From: JAJTFW01 sp964534995
GTDB taxonomy: Bacteria > Bacteroidota > Bacteroidia > AKYH767-A > OLB10
NCBI GenBank assembly: GCA_964534995.1
Contig: CAZHSC010000008.1
Coordinates: forward strand, 1 to 64,000
Length of the DNA: 64,000 bases
Reading direction: 5' to 3'
Shown here: positions 27,501 through 36,652 of the stretch, piece by piece
Layout: every line of letters begins with the position of its first letter
How positions within the stretch are numbered: the first letter of the stretch is position 1
Translations under genes and position numbers: made by a program
Notes under the pieces: model-generated
What the model was told of the DNA's origin: nothing
The model's database searches: none
The model's input: only the letters and a program-made list of their open reading frames with translations

Positions 27501-27730
27501 AATTAGTGAGTTCTGTTCGCTGCTTGGCGAACCTATAGGTCCTTACTGTTTGTTAGTATAGTTTAGTACATCCTTATTCGCATGACAAAAAAAGCCCCCT
27601 GTTTATTGAGAGCTCGTACAAATGTACTTCAAAAAAAAGCCGGATGCAATATTTTTAATGTAAAGGATTCATTATTTTTGGCAGCCGGGTAGTTATTAGC
27701 CTTATTATAAAAGCTTTTAACGATGATTTT

Positions 27731-27807
27731 CGGGGTGTAGCGCAGTTGGCTAGCGCGCCACGTTCGGGACGTGGAGGCCGGAGGTTCGAGTCCTCTCACC
27801 CCGACCA
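27731..27807 (+). tRNA. tRNA-Pro, anticodon CGG
   Basis: 77 bases fold as a full cloverleaf. The acceptor is CGGGGTG/CACCCCG, the D stem GCGC/GCGC, the anticodon stem CCACG/CGTGG with loop TTCGGGA (anticodon CGG), and the T arm GGAGG TTCGAGT CCTCT. Discriminator A and an encoded CCA follow. The C1-G72 pair with A73 fits bacterial tRNA-Pro. Confidence 0.95.
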
Positions 27808-27921
27808 ATGAAATATACAGCCCTTTTTCCATGGGCCGTGAATTACGATTATGCTTCAAGTGCCGGATTTACCGTTTTTTTAGCGCTGCAGAAATACGGA
27901 CCTTGTCCAATTCCGTAAAAA

Positions 27922-29769
27922 CTATTTTTTAATCAGCTTTTCCGTGCTTAATTCATTGCCGTCCTTGTCAGTAATCACCACCATATAAAGTCCGGGCGCG
28001 AGCAATCCGGTCCGGAAACTGATTTCATTTTCACCGGCAACCAGCGCTCCACGGAATAACTCATGCACCTTTTTACCGGAGTCATCGTATATGGTAATGG
28101 TTATACGTCCTGCTACGGGGTTGTTAAACCGGATGGCCGACAGGTCTTCCGAAGGGTTCGGGTACAGTTCCGCCCCCCCGTTTTCCGCGTTATTTTCAAT
28201 TCCGGCCGCGGTAGTTACGCTGAGTTCAGCGATCCAGGTACGGGTGATTCCGTTAAACAGGGTGTATGACCCGTTCACCCAGACAAAGCCGGGTTGGTTA
28301 TAACGTGTCTGGCAACCGGTATAATCCCCCCAGCGTTCGTCGCCTATCAGCATATTGCAGGCCCCGCCGCCGTTTCTGATTACCGTATGCGCTGAAAATG
28401 AAGATCCGTCCCAGGAAGCAGCGGCCGTACCGGGGAACAAGGAAGGGGAAGCGAACAAAAATCCGAAGACCGACCGGTCGTCGCCGGCACCATATCCCGC
28501 ATAAGCTATGTTCGGATAGGCGATATCGGTATTAGGCACATTGTAGATATCCGCAGTAATTACAGGAGCGGAGGAGACCTGATTTATGATTCCATGATAG
28601 ATGCCATCGTAGCCGCTAAGCGTATCCAGAACCGTCATGACAAACTGTATCTTATCATCCTGCAAAAACGCCCCCATCACCCTGGCATCATTTACCAGCA
28701 TCTTCTCGGTGGAACCAAGCTGATCGGCGTTTACTGGCATGCGGTATTGCAACGGACTCACCAGTGCCTGAATGCTCACCTGCTGCGAGGCGCTGCCAAT
28801 TGTATCGCTCACATGTACCATGAAAATGGTATCATTTCCCGGTGAGAAATTACGGTTCGACAGAAAGTAAGCCCCCGGTCCGTAATTGACCAGCCCGCCT
28901 TTTACCGGACATAAATTTCGTATCTGCGATCCGTTATACTGTATATTGGTATGTAGCTGCGTGGTAAGGCTTTGACCCTGGTACCCGTTCAGCTTATTGA
29001 TTTGCCAGATGATGGTCTGGTCGAAACCGGTTTGCCAGCTTGAGTCATTGTACAGCAGATTAACGGTAATAAACAATTCCCTGTCACTTACACTGAACAT
29101 GGGGAAATCCGTCCAGAGGCTGTTGTTTAAAGGGTCACCGGGCAGGGTATAGAAATTCCATAAGCCTACAGGGATATTTGTCTGTGAAAAACCAAGTATG
29201 ATATTGCTGGTAGTATCACTGAATCCATTGAGGAAAGCAAGGATAAACCTGTCACTGCCCGGATCATAAAGTATCTTGGGGTCAAACTCTTCCTGTGTCA
29301 GCCCCAGTGCAGCCACCAGAGAGTGCAGTGTAACTGAACTGTACACCTGGTTGGTAACAGTATTCTTGCCGTAAATCATGGTATTGTTCACGCTCGAAAC
29401 AAAGCCGTCGTTCGAAACAGCAATATCATTGTCGTTGGGCACATAGAGGTTAAAGCCGTTACCGATAAAATTATTCAGCATAGCCGGAGCCGTAGCGCTG
29501 GCTTTCGCCGCCTGCGCATGACCGGATCTGCGTGAGCGGTACTTCCTATCCAGTTCACGCCTGATATCACTTACACAGGCCCTCTCGGCACCGGGATGGG
29601 GTTTTGGCAACTGCTGGTTTTTAAGGAGGGGAGTCCACGGATCACTGCCCGGACCCAGGTGAAAGACCGCTTTGAGCGGAAACTGTTTGATGCGCGATGA
29701 GGCAGGCTGCTGCGCCGATGCCATGCTGGCGATCAGTAAGAGGAACAGCAAGGGCAGTTGTTTTTTCAT
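27922..29769 (-). CDS. T9SS-sorted secreted protein of unknown function
   Basis: About 615 residues from the ATG at 29769 (MKKQLPLLFLLLIASMASAQQ, signal peptide). The longer reading from 29862 has an unlikely N-terminus. After a short linker the body (about 90-520) looks like a beta-propeller or all-beta surface domain: NDNDIAVSNDGFVSSVNNTM, DPKILYDPGSDRFILAFL, PMFSVSDRELFITVNL. The C-terminal 85 residues are a T9SS sorting domain (LYPNPSEDLSAIRF, GKKVHELF, GLYMVVITD). I recognise no enzyme motif. Confidence 0.85.
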   Translation of the reverse strand: MKKQLPLLFLLLIASMASAQQPASSRIKQFPLKAVFHLGPGSDPWTPLLKNQQLPKPHPGAERACVSDIRRELDRKYRSRRSGHAQAAKASATAPAMLNNFIGNGFNLYVPNDNDIAVSNDGFVSSVNNTMIYGKNTVTNQVYSSVTLHSLVAALGLTQEEFDPKILYDPGSDRFILAFLNGFSDTTSNIILGFSQTNIPVGLWNFYTLPGDPLNNSLWTDFPMFSVSDRELFITVNLLYNDSSWQTGFDQTIIWQINKLNGYQGQSLTTQLHTNIQYNGSQIRNLCPVKGGLVNYGPGAYFLSNRNFSPGNDTIFMVHVSDTIGSASQQVSIQALVSPLQYRMPVNADQLGSTEKMLVNDARVMGAFLQDDKIQFVMTVLDTLSGYDGIYHGIINQVSSAPVITADIYNVPNTDIAYPNIAYAGYGAGDDRSVFGFLFASPSLFPGTAAASWDGSSFSAHTVIRNGGGACNMLIGDERWGDYTGCQTRYNQPGFVWVNGSYTLFNGITRTWIAELSVTTAAGIENNAENGGAELYPNPSEDLSAIRFNNPVAGRITITIYDDSGKKVHELFRGALVAGENEISFRTGLLAPGLYMVVITDKDGNELSTEKLIKK

Positions 29770-29908
29770 GTGGTATGGGTAAGCGATTAGTAAAATTAAA
29801 AAATTTACCAATTGATGATACCCTGCGGTGAAAATGCCTTCGGCAAAATAAATGACGAACAAGGCTCAGGCTGAATTTTCCTAAAAAAATTCTTCTTTCA
29901 ATGATAAA

Positions 29909-31471
29909 TCAGAGCAGGCAGGCCAGTTGCTTCTTCAGACTCACTTTCTCGTCGACAATGGCGGGCAGGCTGTCCACCGAAACGCGTTCCTGCTTCATGG
30001 TATCCCTGTCGCGAAGGGTCACCATGTTGTCTTCCAGTGTCTGGTGATCAATGGTGATGCAAACCGGAGTACCGATGGCATCCATCCTGCGGTAGCGCTT
30101 ACCGATGGAATCTTTCTCTTCAAACAGACAGAGGTGATCCAGCTTCAGGCGTTGCATGATATCCCTGGCCTTTTCAGGAAGTCCGTCTTTTTTCACGAGC
30201 GGCAAAATAGCCACTTTATAGGGAGCCAGAAAAGAGGGGATACGCAACACGACGCGTGTGGTACCATCCTCCAGCTCTTCCTCGGCATATGCCTGCGACA
30301 GGGTGGCCAGAAACAGGCGGTCGAGGCCGATAGAAGTTTCCACTACATAGGGGATATAACGTTCATTATCCTCCGGGTCAAAATACTGTTGCTTTTTCCC
30401 ACTGAAGTGTTCGTGGTTGCGCAGGTCAAAATCGGTGCGGGAGTGGATTCCTTCCAGTTCTTTAAAGCCGAAGGGGAATTCAAATTCAATATCGCAGGCC
30501 GCGTTGGCATAATGCGCCAGCTTGATATGGTCGTGAAAACGGTATTTACTTTCCGGAAAACCAAGGCTGCGGTGCCAGGCGATGCGCGTCATCTTCCATT
30601 TTTCATACCACTCGAGTTCGGTACCCGGCTTTACAAAATACTGCATCTCCATCTGTTCAAACTCGCGCATACGGAAGATAAACTGGCGGGCAACGATTTC
30701 ATTACGGAAAGCCTTTCCGGTTTGGGCGATGCCAAAAGGAATTTTCATCCTTCCCGTTTTCTGAACATTCAGGAAATTCACAAAAATACCCTGTGCTGTT
30801 TCCGGACGCAGATAGATGGTGCTCGACTCCTCACTCACCGACCCCAGTTGCGTACTGAACATCAGGTTAAACTGTCTTACATCCGTCCAGTTCCGTGTAC
30901 CGCTTACCGGACAGGTAATTTCCAGATCCAGGATCAGCTGTTTCACCTCTTCCAGGTTATTCGCTTCCAGCGCAGATTTGAAACGCGCGTTGATTTCGTC
31001 TATTTTCTTCTGATTTTCCAGCACACGGGGGTTCGTGGAAAGGAACATGGCTTCATCAAAATTCTCAAAGCGGCCCCTGGCCTTCTCCACTTCCTTACGG
31101 ATTTTCGCCTCAATTTTAGCTACGTGTTCTTCAATCAGCACATCGGCACGGTATCTTTTTTTGGAATCTTTATTGTCAATGAGCGGGTCGTTAAACGCGT
31201 CAACGTGCCCGGATGCCTTCCAGGTGGTAGGGTGCATGAAAATGGCGGCATCAATACCCACAATATTTTCGTTCAGTTGCACCATCGCCTTCCACCAATA
31301 CTCGCGCAGGTTCTTCTTCAATTCCGCTCCCATTTGCCCGTAATCGTAAACGGCGCTCAATCCGTCATAGATTTCACTGGACTGAAAAATAAAACCATAT
31401 TCCTTAGCATGACTGATGATGTTTTTAAACAGCTCTTCACCGCTGAGCTTCTTGATGGTAACGGTTGACAT
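29909..31471 (-). CDS. glyS: Glycyl-tRNA synthetase, dimeric alpha2 type
   Basis: 520 residues. This class II synthetase charges tRNA-Gly. The alpha2 form is identified by a single chain with motif 2 (AFRNEIVARQFIFRMREFEQMEMQYF region, given here by its key residues FRNE and FRMREFEQME), motif 3 (VETSIGLDRLFLA) and the C-terminal anticodon-binding domain (YKVAILPLVKKDGLPEKA, GKRYRRMDAIGTPVCITID). An exact -7 element lies 6 bases upstream of the ATG. A 513-codon open frame on the opposite strand over nearly the whole gene is a codon-usage shadow. Confidence 0.95.
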   Translation of the reverse strand: MSTVTIKKLSGEELFKNIISHAKEYGFIFQSSEIYDGLSAVYDYGQMGAELKKNLREYWWKAMVQLNENIVGIDAAIFMHPTTWKASGHVDAFNDPLIDNKDSKKRYRADVLIEEHVAKIEAKIRKEVEKARGRFENFDEAMFLSTNPRVLENQKKIDEINARFKSALEANNLEEVKQLILDLEITCPVSGTRNWTDVRQFNLMFSTQLGSVSEESSTIYLRPETAQGIFVNFLNVQKTGRMKIPFGIAQTGKAFRNEIVARQFIFRMREFEQMEMQYFVKPGTELEWYEKWKMTRIAWHRSLGFPESKYRFHDHIKLAHYANAACDIEFEFPFGFKELEGIHSRTDFDLRNHEHFSGKKQQYFDPEDNERYIPYVVETSIGLDRLFLATLSQAYAEEELEDGTTRVVLRIPSFLAPYKVAILPLVKKDGLPEKARDIMQRLKLDHLCLFEEKDSIGKRYRRMDAIGTPVCITIDHQTLEDNMVTLRDRDTMKQERVSVDSLPAIVDEKVSLKKQLACLL

Positions 31472-31476
31472 ACCTG

Positions 31477-31484
31477 CAAAAATA
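31477..31484 (-). promoter_or_regulatory. -7 element TATTTTTG upstream of glyS
   Basis: This is an exact TAnnTTTG match ending 6 bases before the ATG at 31471. The transcript would start at or almost at the start codon. Confidence 0.5.
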
Positions 31485-31664
31485 ATACATTATCGCATCA
31501 GGACAGTCTGCCAACATCCACCCCGCACCAATCAGGAAAGGAAAAAAGGTACAAAGTCCGTAGCCCCGGATTTCCACCGGTAGCAAAGCAATCCCGAAAA
31601 TCATAAAAATCAGATTCATCCGTAATACCGGAACAAACCACCGGTTATGAGTACGGCAATTTCG

Positions 31665-31672
31665 CACCTTTG
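31665..31672 (+). promoter_or_regulatory. Possible -7 element CACCTTTG of the cysteine desulfurase gene
   Basis: It is one mismatch from TAnnTTTG and ends 5 bases before the ATG at 31677. It argues for that start over the ATG at 31647, which lies upstream of the element. Confidence 0.35.
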
Positions 31673-31676
31673 CAGC

Positions 31677-32834
31677 ATGTCTTCCCTCTACCTTGATTAT
31701 AACAGCACCACACCGGTTGATGACAATGTACTGGAGGCCATGCTACCCTATTTCAGTGAAAAGTTTGGCAATGCAGCCAGTGCCACACATGCTTTTGGAT
31801 GGACAGCGGCGGCAGTTACCGAGAGGGCGCGCCTTCAGGTGGCGGAAATGATCGGGGCGGAGCCCTCCGAAATCATCTTTACATCGGGTGCTACCGAATC
31901 ATTAAATCTGGCGATTCGCGGAGTCATGGAAGCGCACAGGCAGAAGGGGAAACATCTGATTGTTTGCGCTACCGAACACAAAGCGGTACTGGACACGGTA
32001 AAGGACCTTGCTTCAAAAGATAATGATATTGCGTTTACCCTCCTGCAGGTAGACCGTGAAGGCAGGGTGGATCCCGGTGAACTGGAGCGCGCTATCAGGA
32101 AAGATACGGTGCTGGCCGCGGTGATGATGGCCAACAATGAAACCGGAGTTCTGCAGGACAGCGGGCTTATTGGTGAAATATGCAGGGAGAACAAGGTGAT
32201 TCACCTGAGCGATACCACCCAGGCGATCGGAAAGGTAAGGGTGGACGTTCAGGAACACAAGCTGGACTTATGCACCCTGTCGGCACATAAATTATACGGC
32301 CCCAAGGGCGTCGGGGCATTATACATCCGGCGCAAGCATCCACGTGTAAAGCTTGTAGCGGAAATAACAGGCGGCGGACACGAAAACGGGCTCCGCTCGG
32401 GCACCCTGAACGTACCTGGAATTGTGGGCCTGGGTGAAGCCTGCCGGCTGGCATCCGGACGACTGTGGGACTATGGCATCCACGTATCGCGATTACGCAC
32501 CCTGCTCGAGCAGCAACTGACCCGGGATCAGCGGGGATACATAAACGGAAGCATACGGCACCGGCTGCCCAACACCAGCAATATCTGTTTTCAGGGGATC
32601 AGGAGCGCTGCCTTCATTAAAGCTTTGCCAGACATCGCCCTCAGCACCGGGTCGGCTTGCACCTCCGCCCTTGCCGGCCCCAGCCATGTACTGAAAGCCA
32701 TGGGACTGAGCGATGATGAAACAGCAGGCAGTATCCGCTTCAGCATCGGGAAAGACACTACGGAAGAACAGATTCAACAGGCAATATTTCGTATAGGCAT
32801 GGTGTTAGACTCTCTGTCCGGGAACAAGTCCTGA
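31677..32834 (+). CDS. Cysteine desulfurase, IscS/NifS family
   Basis: 385 residues from the ATG at 31677; an earlier ATG at 31647 would add ten. This PLP enzyme releases sulfur from cysteine for Fe-S cluster or tRNA thiolation. Visible features are LDYNSTTPVDDNVL at the N-terminus, GATESLNLAIRG, the PLP lysine in SAHKLYGPKGVGAL, and the catalytic Cys in TGSACTSALAGPSHVL. The region AEITGGGHENGLRSGTLNV is also typical. No iscU or sufU scaffold gene is adjacent. IscS is the likeliest assignment, but SufS- or NifS-like roles cannot be excluded. Confidence 0.9.
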   Translation: MSSLYLDYNSTTPVDDNVLEAMLPYFSEKFGNAASATHAFGWTAAAVTERARLQVAEMIGAEPSEIIFTSGATESLNLAIRGVMEAHRQKGKHLIVCATEHKAVLDTVKDLASKDNDIAFTLLQVDREGRVDPGELERAIRKDTVLAAVMMANNETGVLQDSGLIGEICRENKVIHLSDTTQAIGKVRVDVQEHKLDLCTLSAHKLYGPKGVGALYIRRKHPRVKLVAEITGGGHENGLRSGTLNVPGIVGLGEACRLASGRLWDYGIHVSRLRTLLEQQLTRDQRGYINGSIRHRLPNTSNICFQGIRSAAFIKALPDIALSTGSACTSALAGPSHVLKAMGLSDDETAGSIRFSIGKDTTEEQIQQAIFRIGMVLDSLSGNKS

Positions 32835-32983
32835 ATACATTTCTTCATCCGCCCTGTCAGATTTCATCAGCAAACGGGTCTTCTTTACGGAGCCGCAGCG
32901 TCGAAAAACATCGCTGCAAACATCTGTTTATAAATCAGCCGGCATGGTTGATAAAAATCAGGCTGGCAAAGCCCGGTATTCAC

Positions 32984-32991
32984 TACTTTTG
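32984..32991 (+). promoter_or_regulatory. -7 element TACTTTTG upstream of the hemerythrin-like gene
   Basis: This is an exact TAnnTTTG match ending 28 bases before the ATG at 33019, in a 184-base spacer with no other visible element. Confidence 0.5.
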
Positions 32992-33018
32992 CTATTCATT
33001 ATTCTTTACAGATAAAGC

Positions 33019-33717
33019 ATGTTTCCTTCTTCATATACAGGGCAAATTCTTCAGCGTTATCCTACTCTATATACTGCTACGGAGCAGGAGAAAACACAGG
33101 GATTAAAAGACCTTGTACATGAACTGGCCATTGCATTTGAAATGCCGGCTGAGTTTCAGGCCACGGTATTCATGCATTTTCCTGTTCAACTGATCATCGA
33201 CTACATACGCAAAACGCATCGCCTGTATCTGTTTAAAAAGCTTCCGGAAATGGAACAAAGTATTGACCTGCTTTTACATGATTACACCTGCAACCATCCG
33301 CTGCTTGCTATACTCAATGAATTTTATTCCTCCTACAAGGTTTCGCTCAGCCTGCATATTTGTGAAGAAGAACAGCATTTGCTACCCTATATTGACTTTC
33401 TGCTTCAGGCCGAAAAAAACGGACTCAATGCCTATGAATTTTTCAGACAGAGTCAACGCTATTCACTGGCCGAATTTGAGCACGACCATGAAAATGATAC
33501 CGGCCACGACCTGAAACAGATACGGGAGACGATTTTGTTATATGAACCACCGCTAACCAACGCTACCCCCTACCGTATCCTCCTGCAGCAACTGCATAAT
33601 TTTGAGAGGGACTTAACGGTTCACGGCCTGATGGAAGACCAGGTATTGCTGCCCCGGCTTAAAGTGACTGAAAACCATCTTCAGCAGCAATATGAAAATA
33701 TTTTCAGGAATAATTGA
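33019..33717 (+). CDS. Hemerythrin-like HHE domain protein, RIC/ScdA-related
   Basis: 232 residues, cytoplasmic, all-helical. It looks like a diiron hemerythrin domain protein: H in RKTHRLYLFKK (about residue 77), CNHPLL, LHICEEEQHLLPYI, FEHDHENDTGHDL and TVHGLMEDQVLLPRL. The pattern of His and Glu across four helices fits the RIC (repair of iron centres) family used after nitrosative damage. The N-terminal Cys-rich DUF542 domain of typical ScdA proteins is not present, so this is a shortened or divergent member. The cysteine desulfurase gene just upstream on the same strand fits an Fe-S theme, but a separate -7 element precedes this gene. Confidence 0.75.
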   Translation: MFPSSYTGQILQRYPTLYTATEQEKTQGLKDLVHELAIAFEMPAEFQATVFMHFPVQLIIDYIRKTHRLYLFKKLPEMEQSIDLLLHDYTCNHPLLAILNEFYSSYKVSLSLHICEEEQHLLPYIDFLLQAEKNGLNAYEFFRQSQRYSLAEFEHDHENDTGHDLKQIRETILLYEPPLTNATPYRILLQQLHNFERDLTVHGLMEDQVLLPRLKVTENHLQQQYENIFRNN

Positions 33718-33851
33718 TTTTCCTTCACTGTAAAAAGGTTTTTCTGCCGGACACACGGACTCTGCCCTCTCAGGAAAAAAGAACCGGCTGCTGATAACAT
33801 GCAATACACTTATTACAGGTACAACAGCCGGTAACTGGCAGATGCTTTTTA

Positions 33852-34832
33852 TTAAAAGTCTTCGTTGAATTTCAGTTCCTGGTCAGCGCGGTCAACACCC
33901 ACGCCGGCTTTCTTGTATTCCGAAACGCGTTTTTCAAAGAAATTGGTTTTCCCTTCCAGTGAAATTGATTCCATAAAATCAAAAGGATTCTCACTGTTAT
34001 ATACCTTGGGATAACCCAGGGAGTTCAGCAGACGGTCCGCTACAAACTCAATATACTGACACATCATTTTAGCATTCATGCCGATGAGGTTAACGGGCAG
34101 GGCATCGGTCACAAATTCCTGTTCAATGGCCACCGCATCGGTAATAATGGATGTTACTTCGGCTTCGGTGAGTTTGTGGTTAAGCATGCTGTAAAGGAGG
34201 CAGGCAAAATCACAATGCAAACCTTCATCCCGTGAAATGAATTCATTTGAAGTTGCAAGGCCGGGCATCAGTCCGCGCTTTTTAAGCCAGAAGATAGAAC
34301 AAAAAGAACCGCTGAAGAAAATACCTTCCACAGCAGCGAAGGCCACCAGACGGTGTACGAAAGAACCATTTTCGATGTAACGCAGGGCCCATTCCGCCTT
34401 TCTTTTTACACAGGGTACCGTTTCAATGGCGTTAAACAAGCGGCTCTTCTCTGCGGGATCTTTCACATAGGTATCAATCAGCAGAGAGTACATTTCAGAG
34501 TGGATATTCTCAATCATGATCTGAAAGCCATAAAAGCAGCGTGCTTCCGGAAGCTGAACGGCATTCATCATATTTACCGCGAGGTTTTCATTAACGATAC
34601 CATCGCTGGCAGCGAAAAAGGCAAGCACATGGGTGATAAAATGACGTTCACCATCGTTCAGCCTCTCCCAGTCTTTCAGGTCAACGGAAAGATCCACCTC
34701 CTCCGCCGTCCAGAAACTGTTTTCAGCCTGTTTGTACATACTCCATATTTTGTCGTATTTAATCGGGAATAATACAAAGCGCTCTTTGTTTTCCTGTAAG
34801 AGAGGCTCATTGCTGATATAATTGTTTGCCAT
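33852..34832 (-). CDS. nrdB: Ribonucleoside-diphosphate reductase small (beta) subunit
   Basis: 326 residues, class I ribonucleotide reductase R2 protein, which carries the diiron-tyrosyl radical used to make deoxyribonucleotides. Iron-ligand and radical motifs are present: the first helix FITHVLAFFAASDGIVNENL, then MIENIHSEMYSLLIDTYV (ligands E, H and E; the radical Tyr is the one after M), and VEGIFFSGSFCSIFWLK followed by SRDEGLHCDFACLL. The C-terminus FNEDF is of the kind that docks to NrdA. nrdA is not in the window. TACTTTAG about 45 bases upstream is a weak -7 match. Confidence 0.95.
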   Translation of the reverse strand: MANNYISNEPLLQENKERFVLFPIKYDKIWSMYKQAENSFWTAEEVDLSVDLKDWERLNDGERHFITHVLAFFAASDGIVNENLAVNMMNAVQLPEARCFYGFQIMIENIHSEMYSLLIDTYVKDPAEKSRLFNAIETVPCVKRKAEWALRYIENGSFVHRLVAFAAVEGIFFSGSFCSIFWLKKRGLMPGLATSNEFISRDEGLHCDFACLLYSMLNHKLTEAEVTSIITDAVAIEQEFVTDALPVNLIGMNAKMMCQYIEFVADRLLNSLGYPKVYNSENPFDFMESISLEGKTNFFEKRVSEYKKAGVGVDRADQELKFNEDF

Positions 34833-35094
34833 TTAATTTGATTTATTTAAGGTATATGCTGACTATAAATTCTAAAGTACAAAAGAAACGAAAACATTGC
34901 CGGCAGACAAAAATAGCTCCTTGATATTGTTAACAGAAACCACCGTCTTTTGAACAATAAAAAAAGATGTCAACATAACGGTAGTTGCGATTGCAAGGGG
35001 GAAAAAATTTCTGACAGTGTACATTCTTTGCGGTGATCTGGTTCCGGCAGCGCTTTCATTACCGGGAAGCGGATGGAGGAAAGGAATGCAATAA
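34833..35094. other. Intergenic region between nrdB and the sigma factor gene
   Basis: The left part presumably holds the nrdB promoter. The middle (about 34890-35090) shows no gene, repeat or clear motif. It ends at the terminator of the sigma factor gene. Confidence 0.5.
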
Positions 35095-35123
35095 AAAAGG
35101 GAATTGCCGGAGCATTCCCTTTT
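35095..35123 (-). terminator. Rho-independent terminator of the primary sigma factor gene
   Basis: There is a 10-bp stem (AAAAGGGAAT / ATTCCCTTTT) with a 9-base loop, followed on the minus strand by T residues, 26 bases past the stop at 35149. Confidence 0.8.
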
Positions 35124-35148
35124 AATTTTTATTATGTGCACAATGGTC

Positions 35149-36012
35149 TCAGCCCAGGTAAGCTTTGAGCAGTTTGTTGCGGGAATTTTGGCGCAAGGTC
35201 TTAATTGCTTTCTCTTTAATCTGACGCACACGTTCGCTGGTAAGGTCAAACTTTTCACCAATTTCTTCCAGCGACAATCCATGCTGGATGCCAATTCCGT
35301 AAAACATTTTAATTACATCCTGCTCGCGTTCGCTCAGGGTAGCGAGGGAACGGTTAATTTCTTTCTGAAGTGATTCATTAATCAGGGCTGAATCGGCACC
35401 GGGGCTGTCCCCGTTTTCAAGTACATCGAGTAAGGTGGAGTCTTCTCCCTGAACAAGCGGCGCATCCATAGAAACATGCTTACCTGGCATCTTCATGGTA
35501 TTTGCCACTTTATCCATGGGCAGGTCAAGCACGGCGCTCAACTCCTCCGGACTGGGTTCGCGTTCATACTTCTGCTCCAGTTCTGAAAAAGCTTTCTTCA
35601 CTTTATTGGCGGCACCCAACTGATTGAGCGGCAGGCGAACAATACGGGCTTGTTCTGCCAGAGCCTGCATGATGCTTTGACGAATCCACCAAACAGCGTA
35701 GGAAATAAATTTGAAACCCCGGGTTTCGTCGAATTTTTTAGCTGCTTTGATCAGGCCCAGGTTGCCCTCATTGATAAGGTCGGGGAGGCTAAGGCCTTGT
35801 GTTTGATACTGTTTCGCTACAGAAACCACAAAACGGAGGTTGGCACGAACCAACTTTTCCAGGGCTCGTTGGTCGCCCTGCCGGATTTTTTGAGCCAGGA
35901 CCACTTCTTCCTGGGCTGTGATAAGTTCTTCTTTTCCTATTTCCTGTAAATACTTTTCAAAAGAGGCGCTTTCGCGGTTGGTAATGGATTTGGTGATTTT
36001 TAGCTGACGCAT
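35149..36012 (-). CDS. rpoD: RNA polymerase primary sigma factor (RpoD/SigA, Bacteroidota form)
   Basis: 287 residues, the short primary sigma typical of Bacteroidota without the large region 1.1. Visible are region 1.2 (SFEKYLQEIGKEELITAQEE), region 2 (LRFVVSVAKQYQTQG, then LINEGNLGLIKAAKKFD and FKFISYAVWWIRQSI), region 3 (QLGAANKVKKAFSELEQ) and the region 4 helix-turn-helix (LSLEEIGEKFDLTSERVRQI). It would recognise the TAnnTTTG promoters seen through the window. The gene is monocistronic with its own terminator. Confidence 0.95.
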   Translation of the reverse strand: MRQLKITKSITNRESASFEKYLQEIGKEELITAQEEVVLAQKIRQGDQRALEKLVRANLRFVVSVAKQYQTQGLSLPDLINEGNLGLIKAAKKFDETRGFKFISYAVWWIRQSIMQALAEQARIVRLPLNQLGAANKVKKAFSELEQKYEREPSPEELSAVLDLPMDKVANTMKMPGKHVSMDAPLVQGEDSTLLDVLENGDSPGADSALINESLQKEINRSLATLSEREQDVIKMFYGIGIQHGLSLEEIGEKFDLTSERVRQIKEKAIKTLRQNSRNKLLKAYLG

Positions 36013-36202
36013 TTCTTTCTGATTATTAATACTTTACGCACAAAAAAACTCCGGTGAGCTTGCTCCAAACAGAGGCGCAAGTTACACAATATATTGTCCT
36101 TGTCAATACCTTTTATTCATGTTAAGGTAAAATAACTAACGGCCTTATGTTAATCTACGCAGTTTCAAGGAAAAAGCAAAACGGAAAATAGCAGGAGTTA
36201 GT

Positions 36203-36307
36203 ATGTATGATTTTGAAGAAATCAAAATCACCCGGGGAAATAAACTTTCCAATGTTGAAAACCCCTTGAATAAAGGCGCATTGCTGAAAATGTTGAACTT
36301 ATCTTAG
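36203..36307 (+). CDS. Possible very small ORF, 34 codons
   Basis: It lies in the 323-base spacer upstream of the 86-residue protein. An ATG at 36203 opens 34 codons, starting MYDFEEIKIT and ending LLKMLNLS. An AGGAG lies about 8 bases upstream, unusual here because most genes lack such a site. The stop codon overlaps a TATCTTAG that may be the -7 element of the next gene. It is probably chance; it is listed because it is the only coherent reading in the spacer. Confidence 0.15.
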   Translation: MYDFEEIKITRGNKLSNVENPLNKGALLKMLNLS

Positions 36308-36335
36308 CATCAGTACAATTTACTACGTGAACGCT

Positions 36336-36596
36336 ATGAAATTCAAGAAAGATCAGCAAAAGGAATTAAAAAAAATTGAGCAATGCCTCCAGCAATTGGA
36401 GGTACTTTCCGATCAATCCGGTTTCATACTTGATGATTTATTGGAAATGAAAAGTTTTCCGGACATCTCTGAACAGAACAGGGCAGTAGCCTTTAAGCAA
36501 GCTGCCAGCCGACAGCAGGTTTTTGAAATTTCCCGTCGTCAGCAACAGAAAAAAGAACAGGAAAAGATAGCGGTGAGGGCCGGAGCAAAGCGATAA
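36336..36596 (+). CDS. Small charged helical protein of unknown function
   Basis: 86 residues from the ATG at 36336; a GTG three codons upstream is an alternative. It is almost all helix-forming and highly charged (FKKDQQKELKKIEQCLQQLE at the start, SRRQQQKKEQEKIAVRAGAK at the end), so it is probably a short coiled coil. It has no signal peptide. It lies 57 bases before the phosphorelay cluster on the same strand and could be part of that transcript. No family is recognised. Confidence 0.5.
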   Translation: MKFKKDQQKELKKIEQCLQQLEVLSDQSGFILDDLLEMKSFPDISEQNRAVAFKQAASRQQVFEISRRQQQKKEQEKIAVRAGAKR

Positions 36597-36652
36597 TCAG
36601 CTTTTTCATATTTTTCACTATTTTACGGGGCTCAAATTCATTCTCAGTTTCT

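Noticed and set aside
29927..31468. 513-codon open reading frame on the plus strand opposite glyS
   Set aside because: It covers nearly all of glyS in antisense and its translation has no domain, signal or repeat pattern. GlyS itself has full class II motifs and a promoter. Long antisense frames arise from codon bias.
33783..33832. Long-range hairpin between the hemerythrin-like gene and nrdB
   Set aside because: Arms ACCGGCTG and CAGCCGGT are complementary, but the loop is about 30 bases and no T run follows, so it is not supported as a terminator.
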